In this document: positions 26,438 through 36,275 of the stretch, one piece after another | Position numbering within the stretch: position 1 is the first letter of the stretch | How the letters are laid out: the number at the start of each line of letters is the position of its first letter | Assembly (NCBI RefSeq): GCF_017310015.1 | Contig: NZ_CP022297.1 | Coordinates: 1,426,001-1,490,000 of the forward strand | DNA: 64,000 bases | Origin: Marinobacterium iners | GTDB lineage: Bacteria > Pseudomonadota > Gammaproteobacteria > Pseudomonadales > Balneatricaceae | Reading direction: 5' to 3' | Translations under genes and position numbers: made by a program | Notes under the pieces: generated by a model | The model's input: the letters and a program-made list of their open reading frames with translations, nothing else | What the model was told of the DNA's origin: nothing | Database searches by the model: none

Positions 26438-28801
26438 ATGCTGCGAACGCGTATTTTGCCAATGATCTTCTGCATGCTGTCGGTTCTACTGCTATGTCAG
26501 CCATTGCAGGCACGCCAGACCGAGCAGGAAACCGTCATCCTGCAGCTTAAGTGGCTGCATCAGTTCCAGTTTGCCGGGTATTACGCTGCGCTGGAGAAGG
26601 GCTTTTTTGCCGACGAAGGGCTGAAGGTCGAGCTGCGGGAACGTGATCTGAGCCAAAACAACGTGGCTCAGGTACTCGGTGGCGAGGCGGACTACGGCGT
26701 AGCGGATTCCATTTTGTTGCTCTACCACGCCCAGGGCGAGGGTGTGGTCCTGATCGCGCCTATTCTGCAGCACTCACCCAACGTCCTCATGGTGATGCGA
26801 TCCTCCGGTATTGAAAGCCCGCGTGATTTGATTGGTAAACGCCTTGCCTTTTACGACAATGACTCCGAAGGGATCGGTATTTTAGCCATGCTCTCGGCCC
26901 AGGGAGTGTTGCGTGACGGGCTTGAGCGCGTCCCTTTCTCGGAACGCGTTGAGCGACTGCTCGGCGGGCAGGTCGATGCCATAACGGCTTACAGCACCAA
27001 TGAGCCATTCCGTTTTCGTGAGCAGGGTCATGAAGTGGATCTGATCGATCCCAAACACTTCGGTTTTGATTTATACGGCGATATTCTTTTTACCAGCGAA
27101 GCGGAAGCCACACACCACCCTGAGCGAGTAGAGGCGATGCGCCGCGCAGTGCTGCGTGGTTGGGAGTATGCGCTGGAGAACAAGGAAGAGTTGATTGACC
27201 TGATTCTGGATAAATACAATACTCAGGACAAAAGTCGGGCAGCGCTGTTAAACGAGGCACTAGGGCTTGAGCAGTTGATAGCACCCTATACCGTCGAACT
27301 CGGCTCAATCAACAAGGGGCGCCTTGAGCATATTCTCAAGACTCTGCTGGCGCATGATCTGCTGGATGTGACGAGTGATCGTGCATTATCGAGTCTGGTG
27401 TTTGAGTCGAGCCGTCAGCGTGAGCTGGCGCTGAGTGCTGAACAACAGGCCTATCTGAACAGTATCAGCCCCATCCGCTTTGCCATCGACCCTAGCTGGC
27501 CACCGTTTGAGTATCTTAATAATCAACAACAGCTACAGGGGGTTGCATCCGACTATTTGAAACTGATCGGTGAGCGTCTCGGGGTCGAATTTGAGTTGGT
27601 AACTGACCTGACCTGGTCTCAGGCGCTGGAAGCGGCGCGCGAAGGCAGGGTTGACCTGTTGCCCAGTATTTCCTCAACCCCGGAGCGACGTCAGTATCTG
27701 CAGTTTACCTATCCCCATATTCGTTCACCAATGGTGGTCGTGACCCGTGATGATCAGGAGTATATGGCCGATATTTCCGCTCTGAACGGGCAGGAAGTGT
27801 TGGTGGTGCGTGATTATGCATCGGATGAATGGCTTCGCAGCAACCATCCGCAGGTGTCTTTGCAGTATGTCAGCACCGCTGAGGAGGGTCTGCGAGCACT
27901 AGCTGCAGGTCAGGGGTTTGCGTTCGTGGATAATTTGGCCGTTATGAGTCATCTAATCAAAAGTCTGGGGCTGAGCAATCTGCAGGTTTCCGGTCAAACT
28001 CCTTATTCGTTCGATCTGAGTATGGCCGTTCGGAGTGACCTTGCACCGCTAAGAGAGCTGCTGGATCATGCGCTGCTCAGTATCAGTCAGCAACAGCACA
28101 ACGAAATATACGATCGCTGGGTCTCCCTGCCCGTGCCGGTGAGCCAGCATATTCCCTGGGGTACATTGATTCCGATAGGCGGTGCGATTCTCACAGCCAT
28201 GTTGCTGCTGGCGTTGCACAGCATGCGTCTGTCGGCGCTTAACACACGCATTCGTGCCGTTAACGATCAGCTGCAGATGACTCAAGCAGAACTGAAGCTG
28301 AAGAATGAGCAACTGCATGAAATATCGGTAACAGACAAACTGACCGGTATATTCAACCGTCACCATCTTGATCAGGTGTTGGCAGAGCAGCATGCCCACG
28401 CTCAGCGCTATCAACGCCCCCTGTCACTGGTACTCTTTGATCTGGACTATTTCAAGCAGGTAAATGACCGCTATGGCCATCAGGCGGGTGATCAGGTGCT
28501 ACGCGTGTTCTGTGATCTGGTCTGTGCCTGCACGCGCTCTACCGATATTTTCGGGCGCTGGGGCGGTGAGGAGTTTCTGCTCGTCTGCCCGGAAACGACA
28601 ACCGAGGATGCGCTCAGGGTAGCCGAGAAAATTCGGACCGCACTTGCCGCACATGCCTTCGAGCAGGGGTTTGTTCAATATGTCAGTGCCGGTATTATGA
28701 GTTTGAAGCAGGGTATGAGTCTGGATCAGTTTATATCGGCCACCGATCAGCGTCTGTATGCAGCCAAAAACGGGGGCCGCAACCGCGTAGTGGCGAACTA
28801 A
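26438..28801 (+). CDS. Membrane diguanylate cyclase with two periplasmic binding domains (NMT1/THI5 and SBP_bac_3)
   Basis: This 787-residue protein has a signal peptide ending near LQARQ. It is followed by an NMT1/THI5-like ligand-binding domain (about 30-300; LQLKWLHQFQFAGYYAALEKG) and an amino-acid-type SBP_bac_3 domain (about 340-570; FAIDPSWPPFEYLN). One membrane helix (about 570-595), a coiled coil and a GGDEF domain (620-787) complete it. The active site is GGEEF and an RSTD I-site sits five residues upstream, so the cyclase should be active and feedback-inhibited. It probably senses small solutes such as a pyrimidine-like or amino-acid ligand directly in the periplasm; the ligand cannot be named. 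The IS66 element lies between this gene and most of its original upstream region. Confidence 0.88.
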   Translation: MLRTRILPMIFCMLSVLLLCQPLQARQTEQETVILQLKWLHQFQFAGYYAALEKGFFADEGLKVELRERDLSQNNVAQVLGGEADYGVADSILLLYHAQGEGVVLIAPILQHSPNVLMVMRSSGIESPRDLIGKRLAFYDNDSEGIGILAMLSAQGVLRDGLERVPFSERVERLLGGQVDAITAYSTNEPFRFREQGHEVDLIDPKHFGFDLYGDILFTSEAEATHHPERVEAMRRAVLRGWEYALENKEELIDLILDKYNTQDKSRAALLNEALGLEQLIAPYTVELGSINKGRLEHILKTLLAHDLLDVTSDRALSSLVFESSRQRELALSAEQQAYLNSISPIRFAIDPSWPPFEYLNNQQQLQGVASDYLKLIGERLGVEFELVTDLTWSQALEAAREGRVDLLPSISSTPERRQYLQFTYPHIRSPMVVVTRDDQEYMADISALNGQEVLVVRDYASDEWLRSNHPQVSLQYVSTAEEGLRALAAGQGFAFVDNLAVMSHLIKSLGLSNLQVSGQTPYSFDLSMAVRSDLAPLRELLDHALLSISQQQHNEIYDRWVSLPVPVSQHIPWGTLIPIGGAILTAMLLLALHSMRLSALNTRIRAVNDQLQMTQAELKLKNEQLHEISVTDKLTGIFNRHHLDQVLAEQHAHAQRYQRPLSLVLFDLDYFKQVNDRYGHQAGDQVLRVFCDLVCACTRSTDIFGRWGGEEFLLVCPETTTEDALRVAEKIRTALAAHAFEQGFVQYVSAGIMSLKQGMSLDQFISATDQRLYAAKNGGRNRVVAN

Positions 28802-28819
28802 CCGATTGCTTTAGCTGAA

Positions 28820-28850
28820 CCCCTTCCCCCGCCTATGGCGGGGGAAGGGG
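28820..28850. terminator. Strong bidirectional hairpin between GGDEF gene and BCCT gene
   Basis: A perfect 14-bp stem (28820-28833 pairing with 28837-28850; CCCCTTCCCCCGCC and its complement) closes a TAT loop. It lies between two convergent genes and is GC-rich. No long T-run follows on either side, so it may act as a barrier hairpin rather than a classical intrinsic terminator. Confidence 0.7.
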
Positions 28851-28856
28851 AAGGCC

Positions 28857-30992
28857 TCAGTTGTCGTTTGGCTTCTTATCTTTCTCCAACTCCTCCTCAA
28901 ACGCTTCAAGACCGGCATCAATTTCAGGATGCTCTTCCTCGGCGTCTTCGGGCTTGCTCAGGTCATCATCGTGTTCTTCCATCTGCCAGGGCAGGATGCC
29001 CGGTGATACATGCAGGAAGTGCAGGTATTTCTCGAACTGGTCGAGAATGTCGCTGATGATGTCCTGTTGATCGTAGCCATACACGTCATAGGCCTGGCCG
29101 CCGCGGCGCAGGAATACTTCGGCACGGTAGTAATGCTCATCACCGTCCAGGTCGCGGTCCATCTCCGGGTAGGCGAAGGTCGGCATGGCGTAGCCGCGCA
29201 GGCGGATCTCGTAGATAAATTCCAGCTCCCCCGGCTTGATTACATCGATATGGGCACGCCAGTTGTGCTCATCGAAAGTCACCTCGGCGGGCCAGCCTTT
29301 CTCCTCCAGTTCAACCTTCACACGCTCCATGCTGGTATACGCCTTGGTGCGGATGAATTTTTCCACATCCTCCTTGCTCGGGAAGTCCACCAGCGATGCC
29401 AGGCGTTTTTTCCAGAAGCCGGGGCCCTGCTTGCCGCTGCCACTTTGGCGATGGCTTTGCATGTGACTCTGCAGACTGGCCTCATGGTGCTGCTCGATCA
29501 CCAGTGCACGCCACATACCCACCATGGCGATCAGCATGATGATCGCAAAGGGCAGCGCACTGACGATTGACGCGGTCTGCAGTGCCCCCAGACCACCGGC
29601 CAGCAACAGTACCGATGCCACAACACCCTCGGTCGTGGCCCAGAACACCCGCTGCCAGGCGGGGGTATGCATTGCGCCACCGGAAGCCAGAGAGTCAATA
29701 ACCAGCGAGCCGGAGTCTGACGAGGTAACAAAGAAAGTGATGATCAGGATAACGGTGACAAAAGAGACGATCGATGTCAGCGGCAGGCGCTCAAACAGCT
29801 TGAACAGCGCGATGGCGTGATCATCCTGCACCTCCTGAATCAGCTGGGTATAGCCTTCCACCATGATCAGGTGCAGCGCGGTATCACCGAACACCGAGAA
29901 CCAGAGAAAGGTGAAAATGGTTGGCACCAGCATCACGCCCACCACAAACTGGCGGATGGTACGGCCACGGCTTATCTTGGCGATAAACAGGCCGACAAAG
30001 GGTGCCCAGGCGATGGTCCAGCCAAAGATGAACAGGGTCCAGTTACCGATCCAGTCACTGGCGGTGTAGGCCTGCAGGCTGAAGGTACGCTCTACAATGT
30101 TGCTCAGGTAGCTGCCGGTGTTTTCAACGAATGTTTCCAGAATGAAAATGGTCGGGCCAACGATAAACACGAACAGCATCAGGGCGATCGCCAGCGCGAT
30201 GTTGATCATCGACAGGCGCTTGACGCCCTTGTCCATGCCGGCCACCACTGAGATGATCGCAAGACCGGTGATGGCGGCAATGGCGATGATCTGGAAGGTG
30301 GTGTTGACCGGTACGGATGGGAACAGGTAGTTCACGCCGGCGTTGATCTGCGCCACCGAGAGGCCCAGGGTGGTGGCAATACCAAACAGGGTGCCAAGGA
30401 TGGCAAAGGTATCAACCGTGTGCCCCATCCAGCCGTGGATGCGATCACCGATCAGCGGGTACAGGGTTGAACGCATCGCCAGCGGCAGGCCGTGGCGGAA
30501 GGCAAAGTAGGCTAATGATAGCCCTACCAGACCATAGATCGCCCAGATGTGGAAGCCCCAGTGGAAGTAGGCAATCTGCATTGCCTGCTTGGCCGCGTTA
30601 ACGGTTTCCGGAGCCCCGGCCGGTGGTGAAGCGTAATGCAGCACTGGTTCGGCCACGCCGAAAAACAGCAATGCGATGCCATAACCGGCCGAAAACAGCA
30701 TGGCGAACCATGATTTGAAGTCATACTCGGGTTCGGCATGGTCAGGCCCCAGTTTGGTGCTGCCCCAGCTGCTGAACGCTACGCTGACGATGAAGATCAG
30801 AAACAATGCTACGGCGAGCATGTAGAACCAGCCAAAGCTGGAGGTAACATAGGCCAGGGTGTCGGCAAACACCTCGCCCGCCAGTTCAGGATTACTGGCG
30901 GTACCGATCACCATTAGGGCGATGACGATAACGGCCGGCAGAAATACCGGGACCAGAATGGTCGAGTTCCATTCACGTTTTGCGGTCGTCAT
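28857..30992 (-). CDS. BCCT-family betaine/choline transporter (BetT-like) with long C-terminal tail
   Basis: This 711-residue secondary transporter imports quaternary ammonium osmolytes. It has about twelve membrane segments and family motifs including FFGVAEPVLHY, FHWGFHIWAIYGLVGL and the tryptophan-rich GWTIAWAPFVGLFIAKISRG. Residues after about 520 form a cytosolic tail of nearly 190 residues, partly structured and ending in a very acidic stretch (EAFEEELEKDKKPNDN). Such tails in BetT relatives regulate osmotic activation. No betaine oxidation genes are adjacent. The exact substrate, choline or glycine betaine, cannot be decided here. Confidence 0.88.
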   Translation of the reverse strand: MTTAKREWNSTILVPVFLPAVIVIALMVIGTASNPELAGEVFADTLAYVTSSFGWFYMLAVALFLIFIVSVAFSSWGSTKLGPDHAEPEYDFKSWFAMLFSAGYGIALLFFGVAEPVLHYASPPAGAPETVNAAKQAMQIAYFHWGFHIWAIYGLVGLSLAYFAFRHGLPLAMRSTLYPLIGDRIHGWMGHTVDTFAILGTLFGIATTLGLSVAQINAGVNYLFPSVPVNTTFQIIAIAAITGLAIISVVAGMDKGVKRLSMINIALAIALMLFVFIVGPTIFILETFVENTGSYLSNIVERTFSLQAYTASDWIGNWTLFIFGWTIAWAPFVGLFIAKISRGRTIRQFVVGVMLVPTIFTFLWFSVFGDTALHLIMVEGYTQLIQEVQDDHAIALFKLFERLPLTSIVSFVTVILIITFFVTSSDSGSLVIDSLASGGAMHTPAWQRVFWATTEGVVASVLLLAGGLGALQTASIVSALPFAIIMLIAMVGMWRALVIEQHHEASLQSHMQSHRQSGSGKQGPGFWKKRLASLVDFPSKEDVEKFIRTKAYTSMERVKVELEEKGWPAEVTFDEHNWRAHIDVIKPGELEFIYEIRLRGYAMPTFAYPEMDRDLDGDEHYYRAEVFLRRGGQAYDVYGYDQQDIISDILDQFEKYLHFLHVSPGILPWQMEEHDDDLSKPEDAEEEHPEIDAGLEAFEEELEKDKKPNDN

Positions 30993-31247
30993 GGATGACT
31001 CCTTTTCAGCGACGTCTTTTAAGCAATGTGCAATGGGTTGACCGATACGCCGGCAAAAGTGAACCGGTTCAGTCTCAGGTCAGTATGACAATAAATTGAT
31101 ATATCGCAAAAACAGGAGGTTACCGTTTTATGCCACCGGTCACGTGTATGAGGTGTGCTCCTCTGTGCCGGCGTGTCAGCCGAGGGAAGATTTTCAGTGC
31201 GTGGGCAGGTTAGAATGATGCCAGACTCGATCAAAGGAGCTGTGTGA

Positions 31248-32990
31248 GTGCCTCTGTTTTATCGTCCCCGATTGCTGTTGTTGCCCGCTCTGTTGCTGTG
31301 TGGCACATGTGGCCAGCTACACGCTGCCCAGTTTGAGCTCGACGGGGTTGAGGGTGAGTTGGCTGACAACGTGCGTGCGATGCTAAGCGTTGACGATGCG
31401 CTGTTACAGACACCACCGCCCACTGTCAGCCGGCTTCGCTACCTCCACCGTCAGGCGCCAGAAGAGATACGCCGGGCGCTGCAACCGTTCGGTTACTACA
31501 ATCCGGTGCTGCAGCTGGAGATCAATCTGGATGGACCGGCAGAACAGTGGGCGGCTCGCTATCGGATTGATGCCGGTCCAATCACCCGCATTCGTTCTGC
31601 ACAGCTGGTGCTTCAAGGAGAGGGCGCCCAGGACAGTGTACTGCAGCAGGTGCTCACGGATACAAATATCCGAACCGATGAGCCATTGCGGCATGCAGAC
31701 TATACCGCTCTTAAAAGCAGCCTGCAGTCGCGGGCAGCCGAGCGGGGTTACTACGAAGCGATGCTCAGGGTCAGTGAGATCCGGGTTGACCCCGAACAAA
31801 ATCTGGCCGACATCGAACTGGTGTATGACACCGGAATCCGGGCCCGGATCGGTGAGATTCGTTTTGACAAGGCACCGGTATCGGAAACGCTGCTGCGACG
31901 TTACCTTCCCTTCGAGTCGGGTGACCCGGTTAATACCGCACATCTGATCGAGTTGCAGCGTAACCTGATCAACAGTGATTATTTTGCCGATGTGGAGGTG
32001 AGACCTCAGCTGGCGGAGCTGGACAATGCAGAACTGCCGGTCGATGTGAAACTGACACCGCGCAAGCGCAGCCTCTACCAGGCCGGTTTTGGTTACGGAA
32101 CCGATACAGGGGCGCGCATGCAAGTGGGTCTTACGCGGCGTTGGGTTAACAGCCGAGGGCACACGCTGAACAGTCGGCTGCGGTTATCTGAAATTCGCCA
32201 ACAGTTCACGACCAATTATGAGATTCCCGGCTTTCAGCCGACCACCGATCGTTTTGCGCTGAATCTGAAACTGCAGGATGAGAAGTCGGATACCATCGAT
32301 GCCCGCAGCTACGGCATCGGTGGCAGTTGGCAGAAGCAGATTGGTGACTGGGAACGACATCTCTCGCTGGATTGGGAGCAGGAAAGCTGGGTGTTTGAGG
32401 GGGATGAACAGGACTCCACACTGCTTATTCCAAGAGCCCGTTTCAGCCGAACCATCGCGGACAACCGTCTTAACACCCGTAAGGGACATCAAATCAGTTT
32501 TGGCGTCGGTGTGGCCTCACAAAACCTGCTCTCCGATACTGACCTTTTGCAGCTGGATCTGCGTGGAAAGCGTGTCGATAGCCTGTCTGATCGCTGGCGT
32601 TTGCTGTCCCGTGCCGAACTGGGTATTACATTGATCGACTCGGTCGATGACCTGCCGGCCACAATGCGTTACTACGCTGGCGGTGACAACAGTGTAAGGG
32701 GGTACGACTACCAGTCGCTGGGACCAGTCGGCGGTGATGGTGATGTGATTGGCGGGCGCTATCTGGTGACCGGCAGCGTTGAAGTCGACTATATGATTCG
32801 TGAAAACTGGCGCGTGGCGGCTTTTATCGATACTGGTAACGCCTTTGACGACGCCGATACAGAGCTCAAAACCGGCGCAGGTTTCGGTGCCCGCTGGCAG
32901 TCGCCGGTAGGGCCGGTGCGTCTTGATCTGGCCATGCCTCTGGATGAGAGCGGCTGGCGCATACACTTTACACTGGGGCCTGATTTGTGA
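31248..32990 (+). CDS. tamA: TamA, outer-membrane translocation and assembly factor
   Basis: This 580-residue BamA-family protein has a signal peptide ending near LHAAQ. POTRA-type domains occupy about 25-265 (one typical segment is FDKAPVSETLLRRYLPFESGD). A 16-strand barrel follows from about 270, with the surface-antigen signature VRGYDYQSLGPVGGDGDVIGG and a C-terminal aromatic-rich strand. Translation starts at GTG 31248 behind AAAGGAG. It overlaps tamB by 4 bp, the standard tamA-tamB arrangement. The pair spans the envelope and assists insertion of outer-membrane proteins and possibly phospholipid transport. Confidence 0.92.
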   Translation: MPLFYRPRLLLLPALLLCGTCGQLHAAQFELDGVEGELADNVRAMLSVDDALLQTPPPTVSRLRYLHRQAPEEIRRALQPFGYYNPVLQLEINLDGPAEQWAARYRIDAGPITRIRSAQLVLQGEGAQDSVLQQVLTDTNIRTDEPLRHADYTALKSSLQSRAAERGYYEAMLRVSEIRVDPEQNLADIELVYDTGIRARIGEIRFDKAPVSETLLRRYLPFESGDPVNTAHLIELQRNLINSDYFADVEVRPQLAELDNAELPVDVKLTPRKRSLYQAGFGYGTDTGARMQVGLTRRWVNSRGHTLNSRLRLSEIRQQFTTNYEIPGFQPTTDRFALNLKLQDEKSDTIDARSYGIGGSWQKQIGDWERHLSLDWEQESWVFEGDEQDSTLLIPRARFSRTIADNRLNTRKGHQISFGVGVASQNLLSDTDLLQLDLRGKRVDSLSDRWRLLSRAELGITLIDSVDDLPATMRYYAGGDNSVRGYDYQSLGPVGGDGDVIGGRYLVTGSVEVDYMIRENWRVAAFIDTGNAFDDADTELKTGAGFGARWQSPVGPVRLDLAMPLDESGWRIHFTLGPDL

Positions 32991-35900
32991 GACCGCTGTT
33001 ACGCTGGAGTCTGGGTACACTGCTGATTGTTCTGCTGGGCATCCTGCTGATGCTGGCGGCCATTTTGTTTCTGCCCTCCGGTACCCGTTTTGCGCTCAAC
33101 CTGAGTGCCAATCTGCTGCCCCAGCTTGAACTCAGGGATATTGATGGCACCTTGACATCCGAGCTGCAGATTGGATACCTGCGTTTTGCCCAGGATGAGC
33201 TGGGCATCGAAGTAGAGCAGCTGTCTCTGCACTGGCACCCCTGGTCGCTGCGCGAGCCACGCCTGAAAGTGTATGGGCTCAGTGCAGCGTCTGTGAACGT
33301 TGCCTTGCCGGCATCGGCTGAGGAAGAGGCTCCGGTGCAGGAAACAGGCACTTTCCAGCTGCCGGAACTGCCTGCAGTGGAGTTGCCGCTGCAGCTTGAG
33401 TTGGATCAGGTTAGTGTGGGGCATATACGCATTATCCAGGGAGAACAGCGGTTGCTGGACGAGCTGGGAGTGAGCCTCGCACTGCACAGTGATGATCAGC
33501 TGCTTGTGATTGACTCACTGAAACTGGAACAGCCCGGCAGCCAGTTGCAGTTGAGCGGCTGGACCGAACCGGCGCGGCAGTTCCTGAGCTACCTTGAGTT
33601 GCAGGGCTCAACCGATCTGACCCACTGGGTACAGCTTGAACACTGGCCGGAGTCACTGCCTCTGAGTGCTGATCTGGTACTGGATCTGGATGGCGCCCAG
33701 CGTCAGCTGGAGTTGCAGCTTCAGGCACAGCAGGGTGAAACAGTGTTGCGGTTGCAGTCACAGGTGGACGCCAGCGAAACGATCCAGCTTGATTATCAAC
33801 TGAGCGCTGAAGGCATCAACCCGGCACTGGCAGCTGCTGACTGGCCGGGTCAGTTGGAGCTGTCGGCCAACGGCCACGTTGAGCTGGGGAAGCAGCTGCC
33901 TCAGCTGTCGCTTCAGTTGCAGTCATTGCAGGGTCAATTGCGACAGCAGCCGATCAGTTTGAGCGCCAGCGTGGCGAGTGATACCCGGCAGTGGCAGATT
34001 GATGCGCTGGATCTTCGCTACGCGGGTGCGCGGGCACAGGCAAAGGGTGCGATCAACGATCGTCTGGATTTAAGCTGGGAGCTGCAGGCACCCAATCTGG
34101 CTCGGCTGCTGCCTGACGCGCGTGGGCAACTGTCACTCAGTGGGCAGTTGAAGGGCGCATTGCTGCAGCCTGCCGTGACGGCCCGCATTCGTGCCAGTGG
34201 GCTGGGCTATGCCGATCAGGCCAGCCTGGAGCGCTTGAGTGGAGACGTGTCGCTGGACCTGTCCGGTGGCAGCGACTGGACGGCAGACCTGCAGCTGGAT
34301 AATGCCGCTGCAGCTGGCCAGACCATTGAACAGGTCAGATTGAGCCTCAATGGCAAACCGGAAAAACACCGCCTGAGCCTATCTGCCAACGGCTCGCCGG
34401 GTCAGCTGGAGCTGAGCGCCGCCGGTGGCTGGAGCCCGGATCAGCAGCGCTGGCAGGGGCAGCTCAATCGACTGGAGCTGCTGCCCGAGCCGTTCAGTCA
34501 ATGGCGCTCGGTGGCACCTGCGGGTCTCATGATCTCAATGCAAGACTACCGCCTGGAACGTTTCTGCCTCGATGAGCAAAGTGCCGGAGGGAGTCTGTGC
34601 CTGCAGGCAGACGGTGATTTTGCCGGCCGTACGCAGGCAAGGGCCGAGCTGGACGAGCTGGCACTGAGCATGTTGGAGCCACTGCTTAATGGCATGCAGC
34701 TGACCCCAACGCTCTCGCTGCAGGCAGACTTCACCCAGCAACCCGGTGGCCTGCCAATACTTGATGCAACACTGACGACGACAGCGGGTGAACTGACTCC
34801 GGCGCAGGCGGACCAATCAGTTGCTTTGGCGCCACTGACTGCGCGTATTGCCTTGGCTGAAGATCGGTTGCAGTTGACGGCAGATACGCTGCTGGAAATG
34901 GTAGCCGGTGAGTTGGCGCTTGAACTGGATGTCACGGGCCTGAGCCAGCAACAGCGATTACGTGGACAGCTGCGTCTCAGTGCAGATGATCTGAGTGATG
35001 TGCAGGTGCTGATACCGGATCTGCAAAACCTGAAGGGTTTTGTCCGTGGCGAGCTGAGCCTGGCGGGTACACTGGCAAAGCCGGAGCTGGCAGGAGAGAT
35101 CAGCTATCGAGAGGGCAGTGTAGAGCTGCCGGCGATGGGGCTGCTGATCGCGCCGATTGAGCTGCAGTTGGCACAGGCCGAATACCCCGGTCTGATCCGC
35201 TTTACGGGGTCAGCGCGCTCCGGTGGCGGAAAGCTGCAACTGGACGGGGAATATGATCTGGAACAGCGTACCGGTGAGCTGACGCTGAATGGCGAGCAAT
35301 TTACCGCCATGAACACACAGGAGATTCATGCCCAGATCAGCCCCGACTTGACCCTGAACCTGTCACCTGAAGCGGTCCGTCTGGGAGGGTCCCTGCGTGT
35401 GCCCCAGACGCTGATATCCACGCCCAAGTCCCGTGAAAGTGCCGTGCAGCCCTCATCTGATGTGGTTATTGTCAAGGATGGAGAAGTCGTCGAAAAAGAC
35501 CCCGCCATTCCTGTGTATGCTGACATTCGCATCGAACTCGGTGACGATGTGCGGGTCGATGCGCTGGGCTTCAAGGGGCGTCTGCTGGGAGCACTGCAGA
35601 TCGAGGAATCGCCGGGCCGGACCACGCGGGCAACTGGCAGCATCCAGGTGGAAAGCGGTCAGTACCAGCTTTATGGTCAGGATTTGCAGATCAGACGTGG
35701 CAGTCTGGTATATGCTGCCGGCCCGGTCGATAACCCGGGACTGGATCTGCGTATCGGCCGCCAGGTAGACGACGTGATGGTAGGTGCCAATGTCAGTGGC
35801 ACCTTGCGTGAACCGCGCATGGACCTCTATGGTGAGCCGGCCATGCCGGACAGCAGCGTGCTGTCCTACCTGTTGCTGGGCAAGGCTCCTGGCGAAAGTT

Positions 35901-36214
35901 CCGCAGGTGAGCAGCAGGTGATGCTGCAGGCGGCATTGGCACTGGGCATGAACCAGGGCAACAAAATTACCGGTAACCTGCGTGAGGCCTTTGCTCTGGA
36001 CGAGTTCGGCTTTGACAGCGATGCGAGCGGTGAATCGGCCTTTTTCATTGGCAAATACCTGTCACCCCGACTCTATTTGCGTTATGGCGTAGGCGTGATG
36101 GAGGCCGTCAACACACTTAGCCTGAAATACAAGTTGAGTGAAAAATGGCGTGTTGAAGCGCAAAGCAATGAACTGGGCAGTGGTGCAGATCTGCTCTATA
36201 CCCTGGAACGTTGA
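32987..36214 (+). CDS. tamB: TamB, inner-membrane anchored translocation/assembly protein
   Basis: This 1075-residue protein has a single N-terminal membrane anchor (about 5-30; LGTLLIVLLGILLMLAAILF) and a very long stretch of amphipathic beta repeats typical of bridge-like AsmA-superfamily proteins. A C-terminal TamB/DUF490 domain covers about 720-1075 and contains VYAAGPVDNPGLDLR and SYLLLGKAPGES. GTG 32987 overlaps the tamA stop by 4 bp. Length is slightly below the E. coli protein (about 1260). It partners with TamA and spans the periplasm. Confidence 0.92.
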   Translation: MRPLLRWSLGTLLIVLLGILLMLAAILFLPSGTRFALNLSANLLPQLELRDIDGTLTSELQIGYLRFAQDELGIEVEQLSLHWHPWSLREPRLKVYGLSAASVNVALPASAEEEAPVQETGTFQLPELPAVELPLQLELDQVSVGHIRIIQGEQRLLDELGVSLALHSDDQLLVIDSLKLEQPGSQLQLSGWTEPARQFLSYLELQGSTDLTHWVQLEHWPESLPLSADLVLDLDGAQRQLELQLQAQQGETVLRLQSQVDASETIQLDYQLSAEGINPALAAADWPGQLELSANGHVELGKQLPQLSLQLQSLQGQLRQQPISLSASVASDTRQWQIDALDLRYAGARAQAKGAINDRLDLSWELQAPNLARLLPDARGQLSLSGQLKGALLQPAVTARIRASGLGYADQASLERLSGDVSLDLSGGSDWTADLQLDNAAAAGQTIEQVRLSLNGKPEKHRLSLSANGSPGQLELSAAGGWSPDQQRWQGQLNRLELLPEPFSQWRSVAPAGLMISMQDYRLERFCLDEQSAGGSLCLQADGDFAGRTQARAELDELALSMLEPLLNGMQLTPTLSLQADFTQQPGGLPILDATLTTTAGELTPAQADQSVALAPLTARIALAEDRLQLTADTLLEMVAGELALELDVTGLSQQQRLRGQLRLSADDLSDVQVLIPDLQNLKGFVRGELSLAGTLAKPELAGEISYREGSVELPAMGLLIAPIELQLAQAEYPGLIRFTGSARSGGGKLQLDGEYDLEQRTGELTLNGEQFTAMNTQEIHAQISPDLTLNLSPEAVRLGGSLRVPQTLISTPKSRESAVQPSSDVVIVKDGEVVEKDPAIPVYADIRIELGDDVRVDALGFKGRLLGALQIEESPGRTTRATGSIQVESGQYQLYGQDLQIRRGSLVYAAGPVDNPGLDLRIGRQVDDVMVGANVSGTLREPRMDLYGEPAMPDSSVLSYLLLGKAPGESSAGEQQVMLQAALALGMNQGNKITGNLREAFALDEFGFDSDASGESAFFIGKYLSPRLYLRYGVGVMEAVNTLSLKYKLSEKWRVEAQSNELGSGADLLYTLER

Positions 36215-36236
36215 ATACTTTGAATCTGTTGAAAAC

Positions 36237-36265
36237 GGGGCCCTGATACATAACAACAGGGCCCC
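36237..36265. terminator. Hairpin between convergent tamB and usp genes
   Basis: A 9-bp perfect stem, GGGGCCCTG (36237-36245) with CAGGGCCCC (36257-36265), encloses an 11-base loop. It is located between the two convergent stops. No U-tract follows. Confidence 0.6.
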
Positions 36266-36275
36266 GGCGCACTGA

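Noticed and set aside
28820..28850. Perfect GC-rich hairpin considered as a mobile repeat (REP-type) element
   Set aside because: Only a single copy was noticed and its place between convergent genes fits a terminator role better.
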